Source: Arachis hypogaea (lineage: Eukaryota; Streptophyta; Magnoliopsida; Fabales; Fabaceae). Taken from it: DNA of 64,000 nt. Made by a program: the position numbers and the translations under genes. Below, one piece after another: positions 22,896-35,366 of the stretch. The notes under the pieces were generated by a model that saw only the letters and a program-made list of their open reading frames with translations, was not told where the DNA came from and made no database searches. The DNA lies in assembly GCF_003086295.3 (NCBI RefSeq), contig NC_092053.1:116456445-116520444 (forward strand), in the 5' to 3' direction. The first letter of the stretch is position 1. The number at the start of each line of letters is the position of its first letter.

Positions 22896-23379
22896 GAAGA
22901 AGAAGAAGTTTGACTACAACAGTGGCAAATGTTTGCACGAAATTGAAGTTGTGGTACTTAAGTCTGGAATAGAGTGGAATCCAGACAAATTGTTTCTGTG
23001 ATGTCCTCTATGGGAGGTAGGTTTTGAAATTGCATTGTTTCTTGTTACTGGCGTTAGGTTTTCATCCATTTGTTTCCTTCTTCACGCCTCCTCCGATTGT
23101 TGTCTCAAATTTTCATAGTGCTGAACATCGGTGTGAGTATTTTGTTTGGCTGGACGAAGTTGAAGGAAAAACAAAAAACGTGGGACAGAGGTTGTATCTG
23201 AAGAAAGGCCATCGAAACAATCATACCAGAAAATGAATGAACTTACAGAGTGTGCCACAAAATTGGAAGAAGATGTGCAACAATTACAAAAGACAGTTAA
23301 TCTGATTAGGGGTGAAATAAAGTGTATTAAGAATATGGTTATGGGCATTTGTTTGGGGTTGGGTTTTTGTGTATTATAA
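22896..23379 (+). pseudogene. GRF-type zinc-finger gene of MULE 1, broken
   Basis: Reads KKKFDYNSGKCLHEIEVVVL then LKSGIEWNPDKLFL, a stop, CPLWE, a probable short intron from 23016, then HRCEYFVWLDEVEGK. This is the GRF zinc-finger pattern (C-x-C, W/NP-x-R-x-F, C-P, C-x-x-F-x-W-x-D), but the second cysteine of the first pair is histidine and an in-frame TGA splits the domain. After a further stop the frame gives a coiled coil (MNELTECATKLEEDVQQLQK) and a hydrophobic tail MVMGICLGLGFCVL ending at 23379, suggesting a membrane-anchored or oligomeric protein. It is transcribed away from the left repeat and converges on the MuDR-type gene. Function of GRF proteins in MULEs is not known to me. Confidence 0.65.
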
Positions 23380-23902
23380 ATTTTTATGATATATGCTTAG
23401 AAGTGAGGATCATGTGTAATCATTTTCAAAGTTTCATTGAATAAATGGAAGAAAAAAAAGGCTCTGTGTTCTTGTGAATTACATATTGTAATTAGTGTAA
23501 CATCAACTATTGACAACACAAAGAAATGTAAACCTGTGTAAATTAGGGACAAAACAAGCAATTGTCAAATTTATGAGTATTGCTTGTGACTCATAACCAA
23601 GCTAACTCATTGTTATTGTAAAGACAGATAATAATATCCAACAACTTCTTTTCAATTAGAAGTCTCTGCTTCATTGTAATAACAAAATAGACAGAGTAAT
23701 GACTATAATCATTGAGTTTTCAAATAAGGCAGAAATACCTAATTAAGAGGCAAAGTCATAATGTATATAACATATCACATACTACCAGACACCAAAAAAG
23801 AGAAAAGTTTATGATGATAAACAAAACAACCTTATCCACAAAGTTGTTCAAATAGCCTAATAACCAAAAAACAAAACATGCACAGGAAAATGATGTAATC
23901 TC

Positions 23903-25419
23903 TCAACTCAGCATACTGTTCCCTCTCCGAACCCTCAATATTCTCCTTGCCTTCTTCATTGCTCTCTGTATTTTCTTGTAGTTAATGCTTACGTTGAACT
24001 CTCTCCTAAACCATGCCTCAGCTTCAACAGTTTTAAAGTCCCTTTGGTCCCTCAACTTCTCCTCCAACTGTTCAATAACCCACTTTCTATCAGCTGATTT
24101 GTTGGTGTGGCTTCTTGCACAAATATGTTAGTTGACAAATGTCTTTACTTGAAAGCTCTTTGGTTCATTAGACCTTGAACAGTAGATAGTCCAAGGACAG
24201 TTGGCTTCATAACAAATTACCTTACACTTCATAGGTTCCACTCGGCTAAACATGATACTTCTTCCAATTTGTATATTGAACTTCCTAACTGCTCTTTTGA
24301 ATTGGTCCATAGTTTCGAATTCTATCCCCAGCTCTAAATGTACTGAGCCAAAAGCAACATTCGGGTTTCCTTGAGGCCAAACAGTGCGCTCTGCCTCATA
24401 GTCACTATCACAATCTGATGAATAAGGACTGTGCAGCTACTCAGACTCATATTGATGGTAATCTGGATCAAAGTCATTATCATCACTCTCTGAAGACTCA
24501 CTGGTTGTATGAGGGACAGATATTTTTGGAGCTTCACCTTTGCCTCCTTGCACAAAGGCCTGTCCACTAGGAGCTGCCCTCTTGTAAGAATTTCTTCTGT
24601 TCTTTTGTTTTTCTCTTGATTCCTGGGTAGGGACCTCATTTTGTGCAAGGTTAGGTTGAGTTGTGGTTGAGTTCCAGCCTCAGAATGTGTTGGTGGTTTA
24701 GTTTGTGTGGTTTGGGCTTAGGCCACAGGTGGTGTGTGTTGGGCTTCGGCCACAGGTGCTGGATTAACTTGTTTGGGTTGGACTTGGGCTGTGAGTGAGA
24801 TTGTTTTGGGCTGGGATTGGGCTTTAGTGGCTGTATCAGATTGTGTGGTTTTTTGTTGTCTTTCCCTTGGGTTGGTTCTTCTGGTTGAAGTTAAGGATGT
24901 CTTGGATGATTTCTGCCCTACTATTATTGTTAGTTTTCTTGGCCTCATAATCCTGGCTGGTTTTAGAGTCCTTTGTGCCCTCTTCTTCATCCTCTCACTA
25001 GGTGAAATTACGGTATATGTATTCACATTGGATGGTTCTATTTTAGAGGTATGCACCTTTTCTGCATCTACGTCAACCACCTCAACCTCAGTTGGAATGT
25101 CTACAGCATGCTCCCAATACATATGTACCACCCTATAATCATTTCTAATTGCATCCTCATACATGTTCACCATATCCCTATCAAGCCTAAGTAGCTTAAG
25201 AGAAACACCACCCCCGGCATCAGGCTTTCCTCAGTAAAAATCCTTCCAATGAATATATCTCAAATCCTTGAATAACCCCTCCATGAAATAAAGGTTCAAC
25301 GTATCCACATTGACTCTCGGTATTAAAGACACTTGACCACCAATGTATACTGTAACCCCTTTTGAATGTCTTTCCAACCTCCCCTTATGGTGATACACGA
25401 GCGTGATGTTACTTGACAT
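23903..25419 (-). pseudogene. MuDR-type transposase N-terminal gene of MULE 1, broken
   Basis: Starts MSSNITLVYHHKGRL at 25419, the PB1-like N-terminal domain of plant MULE transposases (V-x-I-Y-I-G-G-Q-V-S type strand). An in-frame TGA at 25231-25233 replaces an expected tryptophan. A linker rich in lysine, threonine and glutamine follows (about 24720-25060), then an acidic stretch. The MuDR DNA-binding domain (PF03108) is seen as MDQFKRAVRKFNIQIGRS with CPWTIYCSRS (24128-24310). The reading continues across a stop into HTNKSADRKWVIEQLEEKLR and ends at 23903. The catalytic DDE domain, SWIM finger and zinc knuckle are absent, which matches an internal deletion. Confidence 0.75.
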
Positions 25420-25789
25420 CTACGAAGAAAACAAAACCCTCATAATCACTAATAAACCCAGAAAACCCTCATTTTTTTTGGACAATCACTAACTAGTAAC
25501 TAAACAAAGATCTAATAGCATGTTTGATCATAATCGGTATAGTCGGAAGTTCAAAAGATGTTACCTTAAGATCGTCGCTGACTCTAGTGCGTGATCATCG
25601 CTATGGTGGTATGGGTTGTCTTCTTCGAGTAAACTAGCAAAGTATTCCTCCAACGATCAAGTGAGTGACGACTTCAGAGCAATGCCATTACCTCTCTGCT
25701 AGGGCTCTCTAACTCTCTCAACGTGCAAACTATCTTACATTGAACAACAAGCGACCTTGAAGGTTCATAATTCAATTAAGGGAGGGTTT

Positions 25790-26056
25790 CAACCTTAATT
25801 TTGTTTAATTAATCATTAAAATAAAAGGTTTTTTCTGAGTTGGCACGAAATGGACAGCTCACTCAAACTAAAGGTGCCAGCAAGGAGTAAAGAGAGCCAC
25901 GTGTCCACTCAAACTAACAACGCCACACACTGATGGCCGAAAGAGTGAATGTGTCTGCCGGAGTGTATAATTACTGTGCACGCGTGACATATTAAATGAT
26001 TGAAGTGTATTTGTGTCTAGCGTGTGAACTTTCACGTGTAATTTTGTCCCTTCTTT
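25790..26056 (-). repeat. MULE 1 right terminal inverted repeat
   Basis: Inverted partner of 22464-22735; includes 'agagagccacgtgtccactc', the mirror of the left landmark. In Mutator elements such repeats hold the transposase binding site and the promoter of the gene next to them. Confidence 0.85.
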
Positions 26057-26414
26057 CTTATTATTATTATTATTTTCTCGAAGTTCAATGAGAAAGAGGC
26101 CACTCCTGCCAAGGCTGAAAAGAGTCAGTAACCCTCCACTAGAAGTCCTTATTTGCCTGCAAAGAAAAGAGACAGTTAATCTTATTGTTTTGAAAATTAG
26201 TTCAAATCGGTCGGTAAAAACACTCGAATCGAGAATTAGTAAAGGGTGCAGTTCAAGCTACACTGAAAACTAGCAATCTTCAAAACCAGCATCAAACTAG
26301 AAAACTAGCTAAAAATTAATTAGTCGAACTAAATCTGTAACCAGTTAGTTTTTTGAAAATCCATCAATCTCAGAGAAACAAAGAAGGAAAGATTGTCAAA
26401 CTCCTAAGCTAAAC

Positions 26415-27590
26415 ACTTGTCAATTCTTTCTTTGATGAGATTGCCCCAGATTGTCTATTGCATCATGTGTATTTAGGCCCTTCAAACTGCAAACCAACTA
26501 ACCTGCCCTCATTAAGAAAATTTTGAAATCCAGCCATAGAACTAGCAAGACTTGCCCATCTCCTTTCCTTTTCGTGATGAGCAAGTGTACCATTGAAATC
26601 CCTAATAACAAGGTAAAAATTATTAATTTGAATTAAAGAGTGAATTATCTTGTTAAATTGAGCATTTCTCAAGTTCTGCTCTCTATAAAAATGCACCCCA
26701 AAGACCTTCCAACTTCTACTACCATTCGGATCTTGCCACCTGAAATGAATGAAAAATGGATTTGTTTCCTCAATATCAAATTGAAATTTCTCCTTTCATG
26801 CTAGCACAAAACCTCCTGCTACTCCTTTCAGATAAACACACACAAAAATAAAAAATCATGAACTCTAATTTCTCACATTGCTCTATGAAAAACGAGTTGT
26901 TCTTTATTTCGCATAATAACAAAACCTCGAAAAAATGGGATCTTTTAATCCCTTAGATGCTGTGAACTGTTAGGGACTTCCTTAATTTCGTATCAATTCT
27001 ACATCAACAACTTCACTGAAGTTGGGGTTTCAAATTTGGATTAGCATCCTCCTCTGGTTCAACAGTCTCTATATCCACTACCTCCACCCTTTGCAACTCA
27101 ACTACTTCGTCAAGCTCACTACTTCTTTTCTTAACACCTGATAATGGATTTGTTTTGTAATATTTTGGCATTTTTCATAACTGGATCCAAATAAAGATGT
27201 AAGAGAAATTCTCTTTCTTAATTTTCGTATCCTCTTTCCACCTCTTCATATTTCATTCTTGAAAAACCAAAGAACTTCTTTTTTGATTCGGATTAGGTCT
27301 TGTTCCTTATTGAAAAAGAATTAAAAATTATTCCCATAATTTGTAGCATGAAAGCCATTAGGTTGTCACCATATAGCGATCATCACAGGTTCAATTGTTC
27401 TAATGCTAAACATTTCATCTGATAGCAACCTTTCCACCAGACTTCTATCAGATTTCTCTAAACCTTCCTTAATATCTGTATCATCAAAGAATATCATTCC
27501 CTCGAATTCTAGCCTCTAACCCTCTTTCTCACTCACTGTACCTCCTGTCCTATCCCCCCATTGTCACCAGAATTGATTATAGAGGCAAGG
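26415..27590 (-). pseudogene. LINE 5' fragment: ORF1 (DUF4283) and endonuclease relic
   Basis: On the minus strand, a DUF4283-like piece of LINE ORF1 is visible at about 27260-27500 (NYGNNFQFFFNKEQDLIRIK, then VLWFFKNEI). Further on comes the start of ORF2, the AP-type endonuclease: SRSWKVFGVHFYREQNL, FYLVIRDFNGTLAHHEKE (normally GDFN, here RDFN) and GRLVGLQFEGPKYT (26463-26696). The catalytic Asp-Asn pair survives but the preceding glycine is arginine. Frameshifts and stops are frequent and the reverse transcriptase is missing. Orientation is opposite to the LINE at 1150-12330. Confidence 0.7.
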
Positions 27591-28852
27591 CCTCCACGAT
27601 CAACGTAAGAAATTTGGATTCGATATGAAAGAAAATTCAAAAGAATTCAAAACCCTAACAGAATACTTAAAGCGTAGTGGACGCACTCAAAATTTATATT
27701 CTATTGAAAGTATAAAAATCTAAAAATCAAATTTGTAATAAACCTTAATATTAAGACTTGTATAGTCTCCCCATCCTCACCTAGAGGTCTCGAGTTTGAG
27801 TCTCACTCCTAATTTTGAAAAAAAAAAACTTGTAAATGAGACTGCTATTGAAAAAAATAAAATTGAGAACTCTATAAATTGGATCCCAATATCGCATTCT
27901 GTATTTCTAAAATAGTTTTGATTTTGTTATTTTACTTCGAGGGAGGATGAAGTTTTTAGGCTCAAGAAAATTAAAAAATATAAAAATTGTTAATATTATT
28001 TATCACTTGGCATCAAATTCTCAATATTGATTTTTGTTTAATTGTTGACAATTTTATTTCTTAAATTTTTTTGTTTTAGGTTGTATGATATTAAATAAAA
28101 TTTAACTTTTTCTTGTATTGTAATAAAAGTTTGGAAGTGAGATGAGTTAAGTTAAGTTAGATCGAACTCAAATTTGGCTCACGATAATTGAACTTGGTTC
28201 ACGACTTGATTCATTGACTATCGAATTTGGTTGTAAAGTTTAACTTTGATTCATCAAAAACTCACAAGCTAGCTTAAGTTTGATTTGGCTTAATTTACCT
28301 CCAATCCAATCCGAGAATATAAAAGAAAATTTTTATACAAACGATTAATCATGTATTGCTTTTGGTTTGGACTAGGATATTCATCCGGTTGGAAACCCAA
28401 TGACTAATCTCTTGGGTACTGCAGAATCACAAAGGAAGCAATTCCCCAGACAAATAAGTTTCATTAATTCCCATCCTACAAGGAGAATCAAACTCGAAAA
28501 AGATGGTTAAAGGACACTGACCCTCATCTATTTGTGCCAATTTATGTTGATATTTATGTATTACTAAATCACTAAAAGTAAAATGTAGCTAATTTTTAAA
28601 TTCATCATTTAAAAAATTAGTTAAAGTCTTGTTTATAATTCAATGAATATATAACTTTTTTTTTAAATATTAATACATCAAAATTAAATTAAACTCTTTA
28701 ATTAAGTATAAAATGATTTTGTACATAGATGCATGTTGTATTATTGTGGGTTATTTATTCAATGTTGTATAAGTTGTATACTTCCCGCCAATGAATATAC
28801 AATCATCATATATGAAAATCCAACTTTCCTGAATATGCAGAGCACTCGTTAA
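27591..28852. other. Intergenic DNA with two possible SINE fragments
   Basis: Mostly AT-rich. At 27755-27840 a B-box-like GGTCTCGAGTTTGAGTC is followed by a poly-A tract, consistent with a truncated tRNA-derived SINE (+). At 28385-28530 the minus strand has CGAGTTTGATTCTCC, another B-box-like motif. Neither has a convincing A box or target duplication. Confidence 0.35.
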
Positions 28853-29032
28853 GAGTTAAGTCTCAAAGTAGTCCTTGAAGTTATACTCGAGTCTTATAGT
28901 AGTCTCTGAACTTAATAGTTACTTATATTCATCCCTGAAGTTGCACTCTGGGACTTAGATTCGTCCTTTCGACACATTCCATCCATCTGGCGCCATCGGA
29001 AAGCTAATCTGGACTAGAGAGTGACACGCTGG
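28853..29032 (+). repeat. MULE 2 left terminal inverted repeat
   Basis: About 180 bp with short sub-repeats of the form 'tctcaaagtagtcc' and 'gtagtctctgaacttaat'. Unrelated by eye to the MULE 1 repeats. The region 29033-29619 is the non-coding leader of the transposase side. Confidence 0.85.
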
Positions 29033-29619
29033 CGAAGCTAAAATGACGTAGTATTGGTGGTGGCGCATAAGTGCTATAAAACGACGTCATTTCACTCTAA
29101 AATTGCATTTGAAGAACCCTCCCTCAAACGTTAACATAACGTATTATTGTTGCCTCTCAAAACACAACACAAATAGAGTCTTTTCTTTTCCCCTATACTC
29201 ATTAATGGCGGTAGTGCGATTGCTATAATTGCAGTGATTTTGTTAGAAAACAACTGCTCTAGAGGATCGGTTTCGTCATCTACATCAAACAAAGAGTGTA
29301 CTAAAGGTTGGTTTCTCTGAAAGAGGTAAGCAAAAAAAAGAAAAAATTATGTGATAATAGGAGTGCTCTATTTTTTGTTATTGTTGTTAGTTTAATATTT
29401 TCAGTAGTTAGATACAATTTTTTGGAGTACAGTGTAATGTGTAGGTATGCATGTTTGTTTTTCGCAATATTTAATAGGGTTTGATCGGAACTAGCTTTCT
29501 GAATGATTAGGCTAATAAATTTTTTGACTGAATAAGGGTTGGTAGAAACCTGTTTCTTATATGTTAGGATTTACTGTATTTACAGGTGAAAACGTGATTT
29601 TATATTTTAGTTGTGGAGT

Positions 29620-30096
29620 TAGGTGTGGCAACGGGGCGGGTAGGGCGGATTTTTGCTCTACTCGACCCTGCCCCGCTGTACAACAACCCGTATGGAACCC
29701 GCCCCGCTTCTACTTGCGGGTAGTAAAACGTTGAACCCTAACCTGTCCCTACGGGTACCAGCCCCGCCCCTACTTGCCCCTATAGTTATTAAAATTCAAT
29801 AAATAAAATAAAATTTCAAAATTTATATAACCATCATCATATACATAACATAAATTAAAGTAAAAATTTAAATATGATACAATATTATTAATCATTTACT
29901 AATTATTTTAAATATATTATACATATTATATATTAAAATTATATATATTATATATATAGTGGGGCGGGTAGGGGCGGGTATTACCTAAACCTGATCCCGC
30001 CCCGCCCCTCCCAAGAACCCGCCTCGCTAAAAACCCGCCCCGAGCGGGTAGGGCCAGGGTGGGTACCCGTGGGTTCGGGTGGTATTGCCATTCCTA
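29620..30096. mobile_element. hAT-like MITE with G-rich ends, 477 bp
   Basis: Flanked by a perfect 8-bp duplication TGTGGAGT (29612-29619 and 30097-30104). Ends are TAGGTGTGGCAA and, reverse complemented on the right, TAGGAATGGCAA. Both ends are packed with GGGGCGGG and GGGTA runs on one strand or the other, with an AT-rich centre. It lies in the presumed leader intron of the MULE 2 transposase gene, upstream of the 'ttgtag' acceptor at 30163-30168. No open frame. Confidence 0.85.
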
Positions 30097-30169
30097 TGTG
30101 GAGTTTCCAATTTGTTAATGTGGTTGAAGATAATGAGTTTGATCATGAAATTTTGTTTTTAAATTGTAG

Positions 30170-30293
30170 ATGGATGATCCTTTTATTACCATCATATTTC
30201 ACCATGGAGAGTCATTTATCATAGAGCATGATGGAAGTGTGAAGTACAATGGTGGACAGATTTCTGAGTTGTCAGAAATTGATATAGACACAC
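30170..30293 (+). pseudogene. MULE 2 transposase, first coding part
   Basis: ATG at 30170 follows a T-rich acceptor (ttgtag). Codes MDDPFITIIFHHGESF and continues to ISELSEIDIDTL, the PB1-like N-terminal domain of plant MULE transposases. It is cut at the target duplication CACAC (30289-30293) where element A is inserted. The same frame resumes at 51374 with DVFFV and then a stop. Confidence 0.8.
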
Positions 30294-31852
30294 TGATGAG
30301 CAGATATTTTATACGCTTTTTGGCATCATTTTCATATAGTTTTTAGAATGTTTTATTTAGTTTTTATTAAGTTTTTATAGGTTTTAGTGTTAAATTCACA
30401 TTTTTGGATTCTACTATGAGTTTTTGAATTTTTGTACAATTTCAGGTATTTTCTGGCTGAAATTGAGGAGTTGGAGCAGAAGTCTGATTCAGAAACAAAG
30501 AAAGCACTGCAGATGCTGTCCGGATCTGACCTCCTTACATTCGAAAGAGCTTTTCTAGAGCTACAGAAGTTCAAATGGAGCGCTCTCAACGGTTATGGAA
30601 ATTTGACTTTCAGAGCTTTCCGGCAATATATAATAGTCCATACTTTGCTTCGGATTAGAAAGCCCAAAGCTGGCGTCCAGCGCCAGCTACCTGCCCCGTT
30701 CCAGGCATCCAGCGCCCACAGAGCAGAGACCAGCGTCAAAACACCCAGAGAGAACCCCCTAGCTGGCGTTCCACACCCAGAGACCTCATAGCACATGGAT
30801 CTCATCAAAGCTCAATCCAAACACTCACCAGGTGGGCCCCAGAAGTGAATTTTAGCACTGGATAGATTGTTTTACCCTTACTAGTCATCTGTTTAGTATT
30901 TAAGGGATCTTATTTATGTTATTTAGACCTTCTTCGATTCCTTTGAACATCATACACGTTTTACATTGTATTTTCTTTCAGTATGAGTTTCTAAACCTCC
31001 TAGATTGGTGGGAGGAGCCCTACTGAGTCCTATTAATTAATGAAAGTATTACTGTTTCTTCTTCGATCCATGTTTAATTTATTTCTAAGATGTATACTCG
31101 ATCTTATTCATGGTGAATAGGATGATCAGACAATCGGCTCTGTTCATCACATTAAGATGAACGTGCCTGACAAACACCCGCATCTACTTGGACTCGTGTG
31201 AATACGTGACTGGAAAGCACGAGCCAACAGCTATGTTTATACATCTCTCAGACGGCTAATCCACTACTTCGTTGGGGACTTCTCGAGACACCAATTCAGC
31301 CGATTTCCGAGGAGATTAGGGTCTCCATGGTATAAGCTAGAATCCTAAGAAGCAGCATCCTCTGATCCGAAAGATTCGACCTTGTCTGTGGCATTTTGAG
31401 TAGGATCGCCAAGAGAATGAACTGCTAGCGCTTCACCCTTCGTCAGATTGGATGACCACGGCCAATGGCGTTCAACCTGTAGTAGATGAGATCAATGACC
31501 ATGGCCCATGGCGTTGATCACATACAGCCTGCCATAGAAGAAGATCATTCACAAGCAAAGAAGACAGCAGTACCAGAGTTAATTCAGAAAGACAAAGCAA
31601 CTCCAATCCTTAACCCTATTCCTATTAGTATTTTCTCCCTCTTTTGCTTTATTCCTTTTAAGTCATACATTACTCTTACAACTTCAAATCAACAACCTTC
31701 TGATCTGTCTGACTAAGACCTGCAAGATAACCATAGCTTGCTTCAAGCCAACAATCCTCATGGGATCGACCCTGACTCGCTCAGGTATTACTTGGACGAC
31801 CCAGTGCACTTGCTGCTACAACAGTACGAAAGTGTGGGGATTCGTGCTACCA
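30294..31852 (+). repeat. Element A 5' LTR
   Basis: 1,559 bp. Contains degenerate GGCGTCCAGCGCC palindromes (30672 onward) of the type amplified inside the element. Ends GTGCTACCA. The open frame 30432-30791 has no counterpart family and matches one in the other LTR, so it is probably fortuitous. Confidence 0.9.
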
Positions 31853-31858
31853 AGTTTT

Positions 31859-31875
31859 TGGCGTCGTTGCCGGGG
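31859..31875 (+). promoter_or_regulatory. Element A primer binding site
   Basis: TGGCGTCGTTGCCGGGG six bases after the 5' LTR, the variant primer site (usually TGGCGCCGTTGCCGGGG) used by Athila/Tat-type plant Ty3 elements. The C-to-T change may be a later mutation. Confidence 0.8.
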
Positions 31876-33494
31876 ATCGTTTGAGTTTGGACAAACTGAT
31901 GAATTGTCTTGCTCCCTAGATCAGGTAACTTATTTTATTTTATTTTATTTGAGTCTTTTATTTTTGTTTTCTTCTTCTCTAATTTTCAAAAATTTTTAAA
32001 AAAAACTTTTTCAAAGAATTTTTTTTCTTTTCTTTGTTTGATCTTTGATTTTGTTTGAGTCTTTCCTGTTTTCTGTTTTTAAGTTACAAAAATTTTAAAA
32101 CCTTTTTCATGCAGTTTATTTTCAAGCATCCTTAGCTTTCTGTTTGAGAGTCCTTGTTTGTGTTCTTGTTAAGTCTTTTATTTTCTTCTCTATTTTTTCA
32201 AAAAAATCCAAAACCTTTTCAAAAATATTTTTCTTTTCTTTGTTTAATTTTTTTCTTGGTTAGAGTCTTGTGTTTATGTTCTTGGTTCAAAATTTTCGTC
32301 CCCTATAAGTTCTTTTTTCAAAAATTTTTCAAAAATAGTTTCTTTGTTTGAGTCTTGTTTCAATTCTTTAAGTTTGGTGTCTTCTTGTTTATTTTCTTTT
32401 TGTTTTTCGAAAATTTGTCTTTGGTTTTCTAAAAATTTTAAGTTTGGTGTTCTTTTTATGTTCTTTTGTTCTTTGAGTCTTTGAGTTTTGTTCTTTGTGT
32501 TCTTGTTAGTCTTCAAAGTGTTCTTGAGTTTTTTTTTTGTGTTTTGATCTTAAAATTTTTAAGTTTGGTGTTCCTTTGTGTTTCCCTCCAAAATTTTCGA
32601 AAATAAGGAGCATTAGATCTAAAAATTTTAAGTCTTGTGTCTTTTGTGTGTTTTTCTCTTCCATCATTAAATTAAAAAAATAAAAAATCTTTTCTATTTT
32701 TATTTTCACTAAATTTTCGAAAATTAACAATAAAAATTCATATTTCAATTTCAAATTTTTATCTTATCTTATCTTAGTTGTCAAAATTTCAAAAATCAAA
32801 TCTTTTCAAAAATTAAAAATCTTATCTTTTTCAAAATCAAATTTCAAAATCTTATCTTTTAAAAATCTTTTGCAAAATTAAATTTCTTATCTTATCTTTT
32901 TCTAATTTCAAATTTCAATTTCAAATCTTTTCTTATCTTATCTCCTATCTTATTTTAAATTCAAATCTTTTCTTAATTAATATATTATCTTCTCTCTCTT
33001 TTTTTCAAAACTTCCTAACTAACTCTCATCTTTTTCTTAATTTTCGAAAACTCTCTCCTTCTTCTCTCTCTTCTTTTTCAAAACTACCTAACTAACTCTC
33101 ATCTCTTCTTAATTTTCAAAAATTCCCTCCTATTTTTCTCTTCTATTTTTTGGAAATACACTAACTAATTTTCAATTCTTTTTAAATTAATAACCTTAAT
33201 TTTTGAAAATAATTAATAAATAAAATAAAAATAAAAATATTTTAATTCGTATTTATCTTTTCTATTTATACTTCTTCTTCTATTCACTTCTATTATTCGA
33301 ATTACTCTCCCTCTCTTGTCTTCCATCTTCTTTTATTTACTGCTATCCCCTATTTTCAAAGTATACTTCTCTATCTTCTTCCATCTTCACCTTTATTTCT
33401 CTCTTCTTTCTTCACATCTCACTTTAAGGAGGAGCTTCTTGCCAATTGGCACAAAGAGCTTTCTTCTTTTCCTTCTTTTCTTTTCTTCTTATTT
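31876..33494 (+). other. Element A leader, T-rich
   Basis: Untranslated leader with many irregular copies of units such as 'tttaagtttggtgttc' and 'tttcaaaaattttt', which resemble the element's polypurine-type motif TTAAGTTTGGTGT. No coding sequence. Confidence 0.7.
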
Positions 33495-35366
33495 ATGACC
33501 AGGAACAGGGATAAAGAATCCCTCTTGACTCCTGATCCTGAACCTGAGAAGACTCTAACGAGGCGTTTACAACAAGCTAAAGCACAACACTCTAGAAAAG
33601 ACCTTTCAGAAAGTTTTGAGCAAGAAAGGAAAGACATGGCCGAACCTCAAAAGGAGCCCAGAAAGGTTCTTGGTGACTTCATCATACCTACCTCTGAATT
33701 TTATGGCAGAAGCATCTCTATACCTGCCATTGGAGCTAACAATTTTGAGCTTAAGGCTCAGTTAGTCTCTCTTCTACAGTAGAACTGCAAATTCCATGGA
33801 CTTTCTTTGGAAGATCCACATCAGTTCTTAGCTGAATTCTTACAGATCTGTGATACTGTAAAGACTAATGGAGTTAATCTTGAAGTCTACAAGCTTATGC
33901 TCTTTTCCTTTGCTGTAAGAGACATAGCTAAGATATGGTTGGATTCCCAACCTAGAGAGAGTCTTGACTCTTGGGAAAAGCTGGTTAATACTTTTCTGGC
34001 TAAATTCTTTCCCTCTCAAAGGATAAGCAAAATTAGAGTGAAAGTTCAAACCTTCAGACAAAGAGAAGGTGAATCCCTCTATGAAGCTTGGGAAAGATAC
34101 AAGCAATTGATCAGGAGATGTCCTCCTGACATGCTCTCAGAGTGGTCTATCATAGGCGTGTTCTATGATGGTCTGTCTGAAATGTCCAAAATTTCATTAG
34201 ACAGCTCTGCAGGTGGATCACTCCACTTGAAGAAAACACCTGCAGAAGCTAGAGAACTCATTGAAATGGTTGCAAACAACCAATTCATGTATACTTCTGA
34301 AAGGAATCCTGTAAACCATGGGATCTCTCAGAAAAAAGGAGTTCATGAAATTGAAACTCTGAATGCCATATTGGCTCAGAATAGGATCTTGACCCAACAG
34401 GTCAACATGATCTCCCAGCATTTGACTGGAATGCAAACTGCAGCTGGCAGTGCTCAGGAAGCTTCTTCTGACATAGAAGCTTATGATCCTGATTAACCCA
34501 CCATAGAGGAGGTGAATTACATGAGAGAACCCTATAGAAATACCTACAACCCTTCATGGAGGAACCATCATAATCTTTCATGGAAAGATCAACAGAAACC
34601 TCAGCAAGGTTTCAATAACAATCAAGGTGGAAGGAACCAGAATAGGTTCAATAACAGACCACCATTCCCATCTTCTCAAGGGAATATGGAAATCTCTAAG
34701 CAGAGCCTTTCTGACTTAGTTACTCTAGTTTTCAGCCTCTCTAAGACCACTCATAGTTTCATTAATGAAACAAGGTCCTCCATTAGAATCTTGGAGGTGC
34801 AAGTTGGTCAACTGAGCAAGAGGATCCCTGAGATTCGTCCTGAAACTCTTCCCAGTAATACTAAGGTAAATCCTAGAGAAGAGTGAAAGGCCATATACAT
34901 GGAGGTGAAGGCCGAATTAGAGGAGAATGGGGTGGCGTTGAATGCCAATGAAGGACATATCACTGAGCATTCAACGCCCAATCTGGCAACAAGCTTGGCG
35001 CTGAACGCCAGTGAGGAACCCCTCACTGGGCATTTAACGCCCATCCTGGCAGCAAAGCTGGCATTGAACGCCAGCCAGGGAGCACTGGCTGGGCGTTCAA
35101 CACCCAAATACCTAGGCTTTTTGGCGTTGAACGCCAGTGAGGAACCCCTCACTGGGCGTTCGACGCCCAACCAGGTAGGCTTTCTGGCACTGAATGCCAG
35201 TGAGGAACCTCTCATTGGGCGTTCAACGCTCAACCATGCAGCCATTCTGTCGCTGAACGCTAATGAGGAACCCCTCACTGGGCATTTAATGCCCACTAAC
35301 CCAGGGAAGCTGGCGTTGAATACCAGCAAGTCATCCCTGCTGGGTGTTCAATGCCTAAAAGCATAG
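33495..35366 (+). pseudogene. Element A gag with in-frame stops
   Basis: One frame runs from ATG 33495 to a stop at 35364, broken by TAG at 33780, TAA at 34494 and TGA at 34884. The capsid-type Retrotrans_gag domain (PF03732) is clear: DPHQFLAEFLQICDTVK, WLDSQPRESLDSWEKL, FRQREGESLYEAWERYKQLI and CPPDMLSEWSIIGVFYDGL (33807-34200). Downstream lie a basic, asparagine- and glutamine-rich nucleic-acid-binding-like stretch (34512-34680) and then the 21-residue repeats. Capsid proteins of this family form the virus-like particle in the cytoplasm. The three stops are each one C-to-T change from CAG, CAA or CGA, as expected from methylcytosine decay. No CCHC knuckle was seen. Confidence 0.85.

Larger units (their letters stand above)
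22464..26056. mobile_element. MULE 1, ~3.6 kb, internally deleted, two genes
   Basis: Mutator-like element with long inverted repeats: left 22464-22735 starts GAAGAAGGGACAAAATTACA and right 25790-26056 reads AAAGAAGGGACAAAATTACA on reverse complement. It sits in a TTA microsatellite, so the target duplication cannot be resolved. Inside are two convergent broken genes, a GRF zinc-finger gene (+) from the left end and a MuDR-type gene (-) from the right end. The catalytic transposase core and SWIM finger are missing, so it is non-autonomous. Confidence 0.85.

Noticed and set aside
30432..30791. 119-residue ORF repeated at 49987-50352
   Set aside because: LTR sequence of element A. Similarity between the copies comes from the LTRs, and several non-conservative changes show no selection.
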